A stretch of DNA of 64,000 nt, taken from NCBI RefSeq assembly GCF_004102725.1, contig NZ_LHQS01000002.1, positions 735,984 to 799,983 on the forward strand. The letters run 5' to 3'. This stretch comes from Methanoculleus taiwanensis. Lineage in GTDB: Archaea; Halobacteriota; Methanomicrobia; Methanomicrobiales; Methanoculleaceae. The position numbers and the translations under genes are program-made. The notes under the pieces are model-generated. The model was not told the DNA's origin. It ran no database searches and saw only the letters and a program-made list of their open reading frames with translations. Positions 35,801-43,678 of the stretch are shown here, in pieces (the first letter of the stretch is position 1; each line of letters opens with the position of its first letter).

Positions 35801-37073
35801 GGGAACGGCCGCGGCGGGCGATCTCGTCGACGCCCTTGGGGCCGATACCTTCCGGACGCGCCTCGGTGCGGCGGAGGTGCTCGGGCGGATCGGGTGGCGG
35901 CCGGAGAGCGAGGCGGAGCTGATCCGCTACCTGCTCGCGAAGGAGCAGTGGACGGAACTTGCGCGCCTCGGCGCTCCGGCGGTGGCTCCGCTCATCCTCG
36001 CTCTCGGCGATCCCGACGGGGATATCCAGATGGGTGCGGCCTCGGCGCTCGGCATGATCGGTGAACCGGCCGTATCGCCTCTCATCCTTGCACTCCGCGA
36101 CGAAGATGCGGCCGAGAGCGAAAAGGCGATCGAAGCGCTCCGCAAGATCGGGGAGCCGGCGGTACACGCGCTGATCCAGGCGTTCCTGGACGAGGATCGG
36201 CAGATCCGTCTCGGTGCTGCGCGGGCGCTCGTCAGGATAGGAGCCCCTGCGGTCGACCCGCTGATCCAGGCGCTGCACATGGGATCGCACTCGATCACGA
36301 TGGGTGCCGCCGCCGCGCTCGGCAAGATAGGCGATCCGCGAGCCGTCGACTCCCTGGTGCTGGTGCTCCTGCAGGAAGACTGGCATATCGGCAGGCTCGC
36401 GGTCCATGCCCTCGGGATGCTCGGCGAGCCTGCGATCGAGCCGCTGAAACGGGTGCTCAAAGACGGGAGCGAGACGGCCTGGGAGGGTGCCGTGGCTGCG
36501 ATCGTGATGATCGGTGCGCCGGCAGTTCCGCACCTCTGCGCCATGCTGACGGACGGCCACTTCCGGGTCAGGGCCGGGGCTGCGGAGGCGCTTGACCGCC
36601 TGCACCGGACGCCGGACGGTCCGTCCGCCCGTGCAGACTACCTGATAGCAAAAGAGCAGTGGGTCGACCTCGTCCACCTTGGGAAAGCCGCCGTTGAACC
36701 GCTCATCGGGGTGCTCGGCGACGGCGACGACAGCGTTAGAAGGCGGGCTGCCGGCATCCTCGGTGAGATGCGGGACGGCCGCGCCGCAGAGCCGCTCGTC
36801 CGCCTGCTTGCCGACGACTTCCACAGCATCCGCAGGGAGGCTGCCGCCGCGCTCGTCAAGATAGGAGCTCCGTCGGTCGCCCCGCTCGTCCGCGCCCTTG
36901 CGAACGGCGATGAGGATGTCAGGCGGCGGGCTGCCGCCGCGCTTGGGGATATCGGGGGCGTGGAAGCGGTGGAGCCTCTCCGTCAGGCGCTTGGCGATGC
37001 GAGCTGGCATGTCCAGCAGGCCGCCCGCGATGCGCTCTTCAAGATCCGGCAGCGGCGCGGAACGTCCCGCTGA
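32853..37073 (+). CDS. Giant HEAT-repeat (PBS-lyase type) protein
   Basis: A 1406-residue protein. The N-terminus has Cys pairs (CGMPFCRIC, YCAGC) and a hydrophobic segment near 45-60 that may be a membrane helix. Residues about 70-270 are acidic and low complexity; from about 270 to the end it is almost all 31-residue HEAT repeats of the type AVxPLIxALxDxDxxVRxxAAxALGxIG. At about residues 408, 577, 783, 1011 and 1248 the array is broken by a conserved insert of the form LGWxP then RYLxAKExWxxLAxLG. HEAT arrays bind proteins; the partner is unknown. Confidence 0.9.
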   Translation: MRTCGMPFCRICPGTSATGFSDGVTGKSVRSVRGYLPYCAGCVGMLALVALLCTLAPPAGSPLFFDTVQVPSDIPLGAVAGLFGGKSRSLFQRLRRTGEPESVETQADPADDAAHPLRTLGEQTGLELPARPPAASGDDEPGDSSALLERIDAIPTIVERYSAFASLDDDAFRSRMSDSDLSFLEDDVLIGSVPELHYAEEEEVASGDTVPLPALDDPTCTLMEDALSGLDELDLPESEQELSDLTIDEPLEESEPDGGEPVRLSQEELLVNLRSDDPDERRHAVQALGATGAAAVEPLIGMLGDAGDQARWAAADALRLIGAPAIPPLIHSLKDPALQLGAATALVKIGEPAVPHLIDALTDGDRDILIGAVYALEEIGDAAIPYLVPALTRPEGGLSRKVAELLGELGWEPENAAGRIGYLIAREEWIDIAELGEPAVEPLIELLESPDPQTRRSAARTLGAMGEIAVDRLVAVFRDGGSERRKMAALALADIGTPAVGPLVGLLRNEETRTTAAMALTRIGEPAVQPLLSALQEESAEFLESTLAGIGEAAETALIQVLMTGGTDEGRVAVPVLERMGWEPWNEHERAHYLLAKEQWADLALLGQAALAPLIRALASTDPAIRREAADILGQLGDAEAVLPLVRALADEPIRIEAAEALAGIGTPAVAPLLQVLEQGDGEAKRLAAGILGRIGSAEVTEPLVQALYAGDDRLRRVVIDSLAAIGAPAVAPLIEMLGDADDLQMSGILALARIGAGSIDPLRLALSAKNPRIRAGAAETLERLGWSPGDDGDRARYLVARERWVDAAALGEPAVAPLIDAFCDLDGAARAGAGEALVRIGGDAAPSLIALLGDDASGAAAAALLERIGTPAIDPLIRLLGDEEAGRMAADILVRMGEPAGRALVPLLAAPDSPAEARRALIALGTDGVGSLIAALRDESLRREAADILLAIGSDAYAPLIRALSDPDEEIRLSVAAVLTRAGTAAAGDLVDALGADTFRTRLGAAEVLGRIGWRPESEAELIRYLLAKEQWTELARLGAPAVAPLILALGDPDGDIQMGAASALGMIGEPAVSPLILALRDEDAAESEKAIEALRKIGEPAVHALIQAFLDEDRQIRLGAARALVRIGAPAVDPLIQALHMGSHSITMGAAAALGKIGDPRAVDSLVLVLLQEDWHIGRLAVHALGMLGEPAIEPLKRVLKDGSETAWEGAVAAIVMIGAPAVPHLCAMLTDGHFRVRAGAAEALDRLHRTPDGPSARADYLIAKEQWVDLVHLGKAAVEPLIGVLGDGDDSVRRRAAGILGEMRDGRAAEPLVRLLADDFHSIRREAAAALVKIGAPSVAPLVRALANGDEDVRRRAAAALGDIGGVEAVEPLRQALGDASWHVQQAARDALFKIRQRRGTSR

Positions 37074-37133
37074 TACTGCCTCCTCTCTTGCCTCTTCGCA
37101 GGGTGGAGACCGGGCGGCTCTTTCGCATCGCGT

Positions 37134-37505
37134 CTATTTCATAGAGCAGCCCGGCACTGCAGATGCGATCAGGCGGATCTTCGGAGCGGCGCTCTCGTTT
37201 ATTTTATAGATCTTGTGGTTCGAACGGTAGTAGGACTCGATGAGCCCGCCGTCTCTGAGTTTCTTTACGTTATAGGATATAAGGTTCTGCGGCTTTTCAA
37301 GGACGTACCAGAATTCGCAGACGCAGTGATCCCGTTTCAGCAGCATCAGGATTATCTTCAGGCGGAGCGGGTGGTCGAGCAGTTTTATCAGCCGGGATAA
37401 CTCCGTCACCGGCTCTTCCGAGAGCTTTTCTCTCTCCTTGCGGAGTTCGTCCTCCCAGTCGCTCCGCAGGGCACAATCGGCAGGACAGCAGCGGGCGGTC
37501 GCCAT
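37134..37505 (-). CDS. ArsR-family winged-helix regulator
   Basis: A 123-residue protein. KLLDHPLRLKIILMLLKRDHCVCEFWYVLEKPQNLISYNVKKLRDGGLI is an ArsR HTH, with CVC at the alpha-3 metal site position (compare the CxC of ArsR proteins). Extra cysteines at the N-terminus (RCCPADC) could complete a metal or arsenite site. It is divergent from a DGC-domain gene with a 27-bp near-perfect palindrome between them, its probable operator. Confidence 0.9.
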   Translation of the reverse strand: MATARCCPADCALRSDWEDELRKEREKLSEEPVTELSRLIKLLDHPLRLKIILMLLKRDHCVCEFWYVLEKPQNLISYNVKKLRDGGLIESYYRSNHKIYKINESAAPKIRLIASAVPGCSMK

Positions 37506-37575
37506 GGTACAAGGTTGACGGGCGAACCGAAAATGCTCTCGCCTGCAGGCGCCGGGGAATATAAAATCGTATCTT

Positions 37576-37602
37576 CCGGATTCGAAATAATTTGAAATCC
37601 GG
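37576..37602. promoter_or_regulatory. 27-bp palindrome, probable ArsR operator
   Basis: CCGGATTCGAAAT (37576-37588) and ATTTGAAATCCGG (37590-37602) are inverted around a single A, with 11 of 13 positions matching. It lies between the two divergent starts, just upstream of the rightward TATA box. Confidence 0.7.
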
Positions 37603-37606
37603 TTCC

Positions 37607-37620
37607 GGGATATATATCCC
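37607..37620 (+). promoter_or_regulatory. TATA element of the DGC-domain gene
   Basis: GGGATATATATCCC is a perfect 14-bp palindrome and contains the TATA box. Transcription would start near 37638, directly before the candidate start codons. Confidence 0.6.
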
Positions 37621-37655
37621 CTCCCGCCTCACGCAACGTGCAGATGGTGCAAAAC

Positions 37656-38198
37656 ATGGAGTACGAAACTGCGACGATAGCAAAAGTGGCCGGAAAATGC
37701 CAGGCCTGCGAAGAGTACGCCCTGAAGAATTCGACCAACCCGCCGAAGGTAGCGGTGATGGCCTGCGAGGGAGCGTGTGCCCGGGGCGAGGTAGCCCGCC
37801 GTGCGGCAAACATGGTCGCCCACCGGCTTGCCCGGGACGAAACGGTGCGCATATGTCTCGGCGGCGCGTTCACGAAAGATACCGGTCAGCGGAACCTGGT
37901 GCGGCGGGCGGAGAAGGTAATTGCGATCGAGGGCTGTTTCATCAACTGTGCATCACGGATGATGGCGGGGGTCGTCCCCGGCCTTGAGCCGGAGATCGTG
38001 CGGGCGGATCTGATCCACGGCCTCGACCTTCCGTTCGGGATCGACGAGGTTGCGGACGAGATGTTCACCGTGTACGCATATACGGTCGCGGAGCGGGTGA
38101 TCCGTGACCACGTGCGCGATGCTCCGGCAGCCGGGACATGCACCCCTCCCCCGGCGTGCTGCAACGCGGATGCTCCCTCTCCGGTAGAGGAGCCGTAG
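37656..38198 (+). CDS. Putative zinc-binding protein, DGC-domain-like
   Basis: A 180-residue Cys-rich protein: GKCQACEEYAL, VMACEGACARGEVARRAANMVAHRLA, VIAIEGCFINCASRMMAG. This matches the DGC (putative zinc-binding) family, which in other prokaryotes often neighbours metal or arsenic regulators. The tail has more cysteines (CTPPPACC). ATG 37656 has GGTG about 5 bases upstream; GTG 37638 and ATG 37644 are near the transcription start and remain possible. Probably controlled by the divergent ArsR protein; function is not established. Confidence 0.8.
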   Translation: MEYETATIAKVAGKCQACEEYALKNSTNPPKVAVMACEGACARGEVARRAANMVAHRLARDETVRICLGGAFTKDTGQRNLVRRAEKVIAIEGCFINCASRMMAGVVPGLEPEIVRADLIHGLDLPFGIDEVADEMFTVYAYTVAERVIRDHVRDAPAAGTCTPPPACCNADAPSPVEEP

Positions 38199-38393
38199 TG
38201 CCCTGCCCGTATCCCCTCTCTTCTTTCTCCCGGCACCGCTCGCCAGAACCGGACGGCGCGATGGCCGTGAGAGTATCTCTCCTCATCCGACCGGGATGCG
38301 CATTTTTCGGGGATAAAACGGGAGGACGCGGCACTATCATGTCGCATACGCTCGATAGGCGTAACAATACAAAAATCGGAACAGAACTGTGAA

Positions 38394-38478
38394 TGCGAGG
38401 GGAGCGATTTGAACGCTCGGACCCCTACGAGACTAGGCCCTCAACCTAGCGCCTTTGACCTGGCTCGGCAACCCTCGC
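38394..38478 (-). tRNA. tRNA-Leu (anticodon GAG)
   Basis: An 85-base cloverleaf with acceptor GCGAGGG/CCCTCGC and discriminator A, anticodon stem CTAGG/CCTAG, loop TTGAGGG (anticodon GAG), a long variable arm as expected for class II Leu tRNA, and T-arm GTTCAAAT. No intron is seen and CCA is not encoded. A promoter box (CTAAAATAG on the plus strand, 38512-38520) lies at a workable distance upstream. Confidence 0.93.
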
Positions 38479-38695
38479 ACTTGTCCTCTATATAGAATGC
38501 TGTACCCCCTAAAATAGATTGCCCTTTGTTCTCCGCTGACGGCCTTCCGGGAGTGCATAATCCTCCCGTTCTTCGCCGGTATGCATCCCGCCTTCCGCAT
38601 GGAGTACTGCGGTGCCCGGGTGTAACCCCCGGAGCACGAACGGCCATGAGCCGGCATCGGTGTATATTTATCTGCATCTCTCAAACCTCTGGGCC

Positions 38696-39196
38696 ATGTG
38701 GGCTGAAATCCTGCGGGAGTTCTCCGACTCGCCGTCCCAGTGCAGAGTGGTGCGTTTTCTGCTGGAGAACGGTTTCGGCGTCAACGAAGACGGCAGAATC
38801 GTATGCAACGATGTTGAGATTCCGGCGACGCATATCGGAAAAGCGATCGAGACCGACCGGCGCGTCGTGGACGCCACCGCCCGCCGCATCCTCGCCGTCC
38901 CCGCTCTCCGGAAGGTCTTCACGCATATGCGGGCGTCTCCGGATCTCTCCCAGGTCGCCGGGGCGCTCGATCTTTCGGTGATCACGCTCATCCCGAAGGA
39001 CGCACAGCAGAAAGGGATCGTCGGCGCGGCGGTCGCGGTGCTCGTGAACCGCGAGCTCGCGATCAGGCAGATCTTCGTGACCGACCCGTACTATGCGGAA
39101 GAGCCGAAGCTCGTCATGATCCTCGACGAAAAAGTGCCGCCCGTGGTCTTCGAGGAGCTCCGTGCGCTTCCCCAGGTAAAACAGCTGATTATCTGA
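38696..39196 (+). CDS. ACT-domain regulator of amino acid metabolism (COG2150-like)
   Basis: A 166-residue archaeal protein. The N-terminal part is an HTH-like unit (SQCRVVRFLLENGFGVNEDGRI) and ATHIGKAIETDRRVVDATARRIL; the C-terminal ACT-type half ends DLSVITLIPKDAQQKGIVGAAVAVLV. This layout matches the archaeal family predicted to regulate amino acid metabolism. The ATG at 38696 follows a TATA-like TATATTTATC (38662-38671) by about 27 bases, suggesting a leaderless message. Confidence 0.82.
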   Translation: MWAEILREFSDSPSQCRVVRFLLENGFGVNEDGRIVCNDVEIPATHIGKAIETDRRVVDATARRILAVPALRKVFTHMRASPDLSQVAGALDLSVITLIPKDAQQKGIVGAAVAVLVNRELAIRQIFVTDPYYAEEPKLVMILDEKVPPVVFEELRALPQVKQLII

Positions 39197-39662
39197 AGAG
39201 TTCCATCTCGAGATGCAGCCGGTACATCCGTTTTCTCATCTTTCTCGGGAGATCGATCGAGCGGAGGAGACGCTCTTCGATCGTGATCACCCGCGTCCCC
39301 TTCACCAGATTATCTGCGTGGGCGACGATCTTCTCTTCGATGGTGCGCGGCAGCGCATCGCGGGGCAGAAGCCCGAGCAGGGACGCCTCGTCCGCCGTCA
39401 GCCCGGCGCCGATATGCCGCTCGACGATCGCGGTGACCGGCGCAGGAAGACCGAACGAACGGCAGCACTCCCCTCCGGCCTCCGCGTGATCGAGCCCGTG
39501 CGTCCGTCCCCGTCCGATATCGTGGAGGAGTGCGCCCGCCGCCACGAGGTCTGCCCGCACCACCGGATCGGCGGCGAATGTCAGCGCAAGGTCGCGCACC
39601 GCCCGCGAGTGCGCGATGACGCCTTTGCTGCACCCTGCGCGCTTCAGGTACTCTTCAATCAC
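39189..39662 (-). CDS. HD-domain phosphohydrolase-like protein (TIGR00295-type)
   Basis: A 157-residue protein. [13 protein letters not shown] and [20 protein letters not shown] give the HD metal ligands, and ERHIGAGL with [14 protein letters not shown] completes the fold. The GTG start at 39662 overlaps the TFE stop by 8 bases. It is the last gene of a conserved archaeal operon. Substrate unknown; a nucleotide phosphohydrolase role is a family-level guess. Confidence 0.88.
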   Translation of the reverse strand: MIEEYLKRAGCSKGVIAHSRAVRDLALTFAADPVVRADLVAAGALLHDIGRGRTHGLDHAEAGGECCRSFGLPAPVTAIVERHIGAGLTADEASLLGLLPRDALPRTIEEKIVAHADNLVKGTRVITIEERLLRSIDLPRKMRKRMYRLHLEMELFR

Positions 39663-40176
39663 TGCCGAGACTCTCTTTGATCTTCTGGACGCGCTTGTTC
39701 AGTGCGCTGACGAGGAGCTCGTTGTCGAAGTGGTCGAGCATCGTCTCGCAGTTCGGGCATTCGAAGTTCCAGTTCGCGGCGTCGGTGAAAGTATAGATGA
39801 CGCCGCAGTCCTTGCACATGTAAAAGTCGTTGCGCTCCTCGAAGCTGAGCCGGGCGTCCAGGTGCTCGATGACGTTTCTGATATCCTCCTCGATGACGTC
39901 GTGGACGCGGTCGATCCGGAGGTGCCAGAGGTAGGTCAGCCAGCCCGTCTCGTTGTTCTTCAGCCTGCGGTACTCGGCGAGGCGCTTTTCGTAAAGCGTA
40001 TACAGTGTGTGTCGGACAGTGTTGAGGTTGATGCCGGTCTTCTCGGCGAGATCCTCGTCGCTGTACTCTCCCTCTTCCGGAAAACGCTTGATGAGTTCTA
40101 TCCCGTCGTCACCGATCATGCGGTGAATATATGCAGTGACGGCGGGTTCGCTCAGCAGATCAGCAACGCTAGCCAT
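39655..40176 (-). CDS. tfe: Transcription initiation factor E, alpha subunit (TFE)
   Basis: A 173-residue homologue of TFIIE-alpha, which assists open complex formation at archaeal promoters. The extended winged helix is about 1-95 ([29 protein letters not shown]), followed by a coiled linker and the zinc ribbon with [11 protein letters not shown] and ECPNCETML. The length is standard. It overlaps both neighbours (40169-40176 and 39655-39662). Confidence 0.96.
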   Translation of the reverse strand: MASVADLLSEPAVTAYIHRMIGDDGIELIKRFPEEGEYSDEDLAEKTGINLNTVRHTLYTLYEKRLAEYRRLKNNETGWLTYLWHLRIDRVHDVIEEDIRNVIEHLDARLSFEERNDFYMCKDCGVIYTFTDAANWNFECPNCETMLDHFDNELLVSALNKRVQKIKESLGSD

Positions 40177-41254
40177 GCTCCATATATCTGCGGACGGTTG
40201 TAATATGTGTATCTAGCATCCGAAGAGCCTCCTCGCGGCTGCTCCCCCATCCGTAGACGCTCACGATCGCCTGCCCTTCCTCCACCTCCGTCCCCGGCCA
40301 GGGGATATCGGCGACGGCGGGGGCGAGGCTCGCAAGATCGGCGCGGATCACGCAGTCACGTTCGGCGAAGAGGATGCGCCGGACAGCGACGCATTTTTGC
40401 TCCGGCAGCCGTTCGGGAAGCCGTCCGCGGCAGGCGTCGACGTGCAGCTGAAAGACGCTTCTGCCGGTCGCCATCTCGACGGTGTCGAGCGTCGCCTGGA
40501 ACCGGGGATTGATCTCGATCGCCCACGCGTCGCTCCCGAGCATGAAGTCGACGCCGACCGATCCGACGCAGCCGCTCGCACCGACGATCGCTTCGGCAAT
40601 GCTCGCCATCCTGGCTGCGAACGGGTGGCCGGCCGGCGTGATCGAACCCGCAAAACCGTGCGCGGATGCGTTTGTGCCGCGGAGGAGCTGCTCGTTCGTC
40701 GCGACCGCGAGAGCCCTCGTCCCGTCGGCGATGCAGGAGACGCTCGCCGGCATGCCGTCGACGAGCTGCTGGGTTATATAGGGTGTATCCGGGAAGATCT
40801 CCTCCCAGTTTCGGCGTTCTTCGTCGGAGCGGACGACGGCGTTCCGCCAGCCTCCCGAGCCGCGGCGGGGTTTGAGCATGGCGGGATACGCGCCCTCGGC
40901 GGCAAGCGGCGGCACCGGGACACCCAGCCCCTCGAAAAACCGCTGGATCTCCATCTTATCGAGGTAGCGCTCGACCTTCGCCGGCGGCGTGCCGCAGAGG
41001 GGGATCGTCGTGCCGATCGCCTCGGCGCCGCTCGTCACTACCAGCATATCTATCGAGTGGCGGCGGGCCATCTCGATCACCCGGTCGTAGAGCTCGGCGA
41101 GCTCGTCGAATGTGCAGCAGTCCTTCGTATACCCCCGGAGATCCTGGTCGCAGAAGTGATCGACCGCACAGACCTCGTATCCGGCACGGTATGCGGACTG
41201 TGCCACGTGGCGCGTGGCAAACCCGGCAACGAGCACCCGTTCCTTCACGGCCAC
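40169..41254 (-). CDS. ATP-grasp protein (COG2232-like carboligase)
   Basis: A 361-residue protein starting at GTG 41254, which begins [22 protein letters not shown]; longer starts overlap trm56. The ATP-grasp parts are visible: [37 protein letters not shown] and [28 protein letters not shown]. It ligates an unknown acid and amine with ATP. It is in the trm56-TFE operon, an arrangement that I recall in other Methanomicrobiales. Confidence 0.85.
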   Translation of the reverse strand: MAVKERVLVAGFATRHVAQSAYRAGYEVCAVDHFCDQDLRGYTKDCCTFDELAELYDRVIEMARRHSIDMLVVTSGAEAIGTTIPLCGTPPAKVERYLDKMEIQRFFEGLGVPVPPLAAEGAYPAMLKPRRGSGGWRNAVVRSDEERRNWEEIFPDTPYITQQLVDGMPASVSCIADGTRALAVATNEQLLRGTNASAHGFAGSITPAGHPFAARMASIAEAIVGASGCVGSVGVDFMLGSDAWAIEINPRFQATLDTVEMATGRSVFQLHVDACRGRLPERLPEQKCVAVRRILFAERDCVIRADLASLAPAVADIPWPGTEVEEGQAIVSVYGWGSSREEALRMLDTHITTVRRYMEHG

Positions 41255-41258
41255 CCAC

Positions 41259-41783
41259 TCACTTCTCGACCGTCTTCTTCCCGAGCCCGGACGGTTCGAT
41301 CCTGATGGCGGCATCGGGGTACTCGCGGTTCAGCTCCGATCCCTCGAAGAGGTGGTCGAGGAAGAGGGCGAGGCTTGAGATCTCCGAGTGCGGTTGCGTG
41401 GTGACCGAGACGTTGTAGTCGGCCATCCCGTAGATGTCGCCCGGGACTTTCTCGGCCCCGACGACGACGAGCACTTTCTCGGCTTTCCGGACCTCGCCGA
41501 TCACGTCGGTCATCCGGAGGCCGTACATGGTGAGGTGCACGACGATGCCGCCGCCCGCCTTCCAGTCCTCGATGCACCGCCGCCACGCGACTTTGTCTTC
41601 CGCAAAAAAGTCCCCGCCCCAGCGGTCGGCGACGTCGCGAATGCTCTTGACGACGCCGGAATCGTTCGCCGCAAGGTACATCCCGCGTGCCCCGAGGGCA
41701 CGGGCCGCAAGTCCGACATGGGTCGTGACGCGCTGGTCGCGTTCCGGGCGGTGGCCGACGCGGAGAATAGCAACATCCGGCAT
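41259..41783 (-). CDS. trm56: tRNA (cytidine(56)-2-prime-O)-methyltransferase Trm56
   Basis: SPOUT-class enzyme that methylates C56 in the T-loop of archaeal tRNA. The 174-residue chain opens with [26 protein letters not shown], the Trm56 signature, and carries [45 protein letters not shown] and the knot region. The ATG at 41783 overlaps the stop of the upstream winged-helix gene (TAATG). Confidence 0.95.
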   Translation of the reverse strand: MPDVAILRVGHRPERDQRVTTHVGLAARALGARGMYLAANDSGVVKSIRDVADRWGGDFFAEDKVAWRRCIEDWKAGGGIVVHLTMYGLRMTDVIGEVRKAEKVLVVVGAEKVPGDIYGMADYNVSVTTQPHSEISSLALFLDHLFEGSELNREYPDAAIRIEPSGLGKKTVEK

Positions 41784-42061
41784 TATCGATCGTTCCTGGC
41801 TTTGATAACCCCGTTCTCGATGACGAACGGCAGGTCTTCCATGGCATGCTTCAGCTTGCACGACATCAGGGAGTCCTGAATGGAGAGCACCCGCAGGAGT
41901 TCCCCGCTCTTCCCGATGAGATGATACCGTTCGAGCCGCTCGACCGAGGATGAAACGATTGAGGGGTCATACCCGGTGCCGGCGGCAAGGTCGTCGACGG
42001 TGATGCCGTCCTGCCCGGCGATCCGGTGATAGAGTAACCAGTCCAGGTCTTCTTCGCGCAC
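41783..42061 (-). CDS. Small winged-helix DNA-binding protein
   Basis: A 92-residue protein starting at [47 protein letters not shown] is a clear winged-helix unit. It opens the trm56-ATP-grasp-TFE-HD operon and may regulate it. A TATA-like AACTATATCG lies about 30 bases upstream (42086-42095). Confidence 0.82.
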   Translation of the reverse strand: MREEDLDWLLYHRIAGQDGITVDDLAAGTGYDPSIVSSSVERLERYHLIGKSGELLRVLSIQDSLMSCKLKHAMEDLPFVIENGVIKARNDR

Positions 42062-42167
42062 ATATAGTCTTTCTTTTACGAGTGCGATATAGTTTGTTCA
42101 TAGGGGTCTCCGGAAGGCTTTTTCCGGCCGGAGTTCGTATGAGAAAGAGTATGCACCGGGGATTGAG

Positions 42168-42563
42168 ATGACGACGGATTACTATGACCTTGCGGCTCTT
42201 GCCGACAATCTCTTCGCAGTCAGCGACGACGACGAAGAGAAACTGGCCGGACTGCTCGACGAGCTCGACGCCGGCGTGCGCCGGGAACTGCTCTCCTCCG
42301 ACCTCCTGAACGCGTACCAGGTCTTTTACTACTACTTCCGCGAGACGCCGGACGAGCTCGTGCAGGACCGGCTGCTGCTGCACGCCGCGTCCGACCTCCG
42401 GCGCGGCCTCCTCATCGAGGAGTACGATATCTACGAGGTCATCCTCGCCGTGGAGGACGACCGGCCGGTGATCGTCGTCACCGACGGCGACGAGGAGACG
42501 GCACGGTTCTCCGGCCGCTCCGCATACCGCGACGTGATGGCGTATCTGGGCACGGAGGCGTGA
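42168..42563 (+). CDS. Hypothetical acidic protein
   Basis: A 131-residue, strongly acidic protein: an all-helical N-terminal part (DYYDLAALADNLFAVSDDDEEKLAGLLDEL) and a beta C-terminal half (YEVILAVEDDRPVIVVTDGDE). No family recognised. Acidic residues near 100-115 (EDDRPVIVVTDGDEE) could bind a metal. It converges with the UPF0280 gene. Confidence 0.7.
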   Translation: MTTDYYDLAALADNLFAVSDDDEEKLAGLLDELDAGVRRELLSSDLLNAYQVFYYYFRETPDELVQDRLLLHAASDLRRGLLIEEYDIYEVILAVEDDRPVIVVTDGDEETARFSGRSAYRDVMAYLGTEA

Positions 42564-42566
42564 CGG

Positions 42567-43283
42567 CTACAGAACCCCCTGCCCCGCGGTGATCAGGCGT
42601 TCGCTGACGTCCGCCCGGACGATCCCGGGGAGGGCGCCCCACCGCAGGACCTGCTCGCCGAGGATCGCGAGCACACCGGTTACTGCCGACCCGGCGAGCG
42701 CGTCGAAGGGCCGGTCGTCGTCGGCACCCAGCCGGTTGCAGAGCCCGGTCGCCCAGGCGTCCGCCGCCGAGACGTCGGGTGAGAAGACGATGACGGCGTC
42801 GGCGACCCCGAAACTGACGGACGGCCCGACGGTCGCGGACGAGGTGCAGATCCCGAGGATCCCGTCCGGGGGCGGGACGACGAAGGCGAAACGGCTCGAG
42901 AGCGGCGAATCCCCGGCGTAGATCCCGACCCGCACCGGGCGGTCGGCCATGAGCGCGATATCGCCGCCGTTATCGACGACGCCGAACGCCGCCCCCGCCT
43001 TCTGCATGGCTTCAACACCCGCCCACGCTATCGTCCCGGCGACCGCGGCCATCGGGCCGACGCCGGCGGCATACCCGGCACGTGCCATCCGGGTAACGAC
43101 CCGGGAATCGGAGGACGGCAGGTACGGCTCGAAAGTGGCGGCAAAAAAAGGATCGGAGGCGATATGCCGCTCGAGCTCCTGCCGTGCGGCGAGCATTCCC
43201 TCCTGTGCGGCCTCGATGTGAGACGGCTCTTTTGCGAGGATGGTCGCTATCGTCTCCCGGAACTGGAAATGTTCACGGATCAT
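42567..43283 (-). CDS. UPF0280 / ApbE-like protein (MA1715-type)
   Basis: A 238-residue member of the UPF0280 family, related in fold to ApbE flavin transferases. Marks are GPMAAVAGTIAWAGVEAM, VVDNGGDIAL and GICTSSATVGPSVSFGVADAVIV. It ends the homocysteine operon; the ATG overlaps the ferredoxin stop (ATGA). In Methanosarcina the orthologous trio is required for homocysteine from aspartate semialdehyde and sulfide; a role in sulfur handling is inferred. Confidence 0.9.
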   Translation of the reverse strand: MIREHFQFRETIATILAKEPSHIEAAQEGMLAARQELERHIASDPFFAATFEPYLPSSDSRVVTRMARAGYAAGVGPMAAVAGTIAWAGVEAMQKAGAAFGVVDNGGDIALMADRPVRVGIYAGDSPLSSRFAFVVPPPDGILGICTSSATVGPSVSFGVADAVIVFSPDVSAADAWATGLCNRLGADDDRPFDALAGSAVTGVLAILGEQVLRWGALPGIVRADVSERLITAGQGVL

Positions 43284-43678
43284 TGCTGCTGGGAGAGCGC
43301 CTGGTGGGGGCATGCCCGGATGCACTTTCCGCAGAGGACGCAGAGCCCTTCCCGGAGGTGTATCTTCCAGTCCTCATCGAAGTAGAAGACCTTCTGGGGG
43401 CAGACGCCGATACAGACGCCGCAGTCGATGCACTCCGTCTCGTCCCTGACGATGGCGTCCTCAAGCAGGCGGACGGTGATTCCCATCTCTTCCATGCGCC
43501 GCCGGATGAGGTCTGCGTCGGCGTCCGGCACGTCGATCAAGACCTCGCCTGCCGTCGAGTTGATGTTCGCCTTCTCGACGTTGATCAGAACGCCGGTCTC
43601 CTTGACGAGCCTCGCGATCACCGGCTGCCGGCCGGGGTCTTTCTCGCTCTTCCGCGAAAACGTCAGCAGGAGTTTCAT
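43280..43678 (-). CDS. NIL-domain ferredoxin (MA1822-type, homocysteine biosynthesis)
   Basis: A 132-residue protein: an N-terminal NIL domain (LLLTFSRKSEKDPGRQPVIARLVKETGVLINVEKANI) and two 4Fe-4S binding motifs (CIDCGVCIGVCPQK and CVLCGKCIRACPHQ). It would pass electrons or sulfur to the DUF39 partner. Start and stop codons overlap both neighbours, so the three genes are translationally coupled. Confidence 0.93.
   Translation of the reverse strand: MKLLLTFSRKSEKDPGRQPVIARLVKETGVLINVEKANINSTAGEVLIDVPDADADLIRRRMEEMGITVRLLEDAIVRDETECIDCGVCIGVCPQKVFYFDEDWKIHLREGLCVLCGKCIRACPHQALSQQQ

Noticed and set aside
38488-38495. CTATATAG as the tRNA-Leu promoter
   Set aside because: Its centre is only 13 bases from the tRNA 5-prime end, so transcription would begin inside the tRNA; the box at 38512-38520 fits better.
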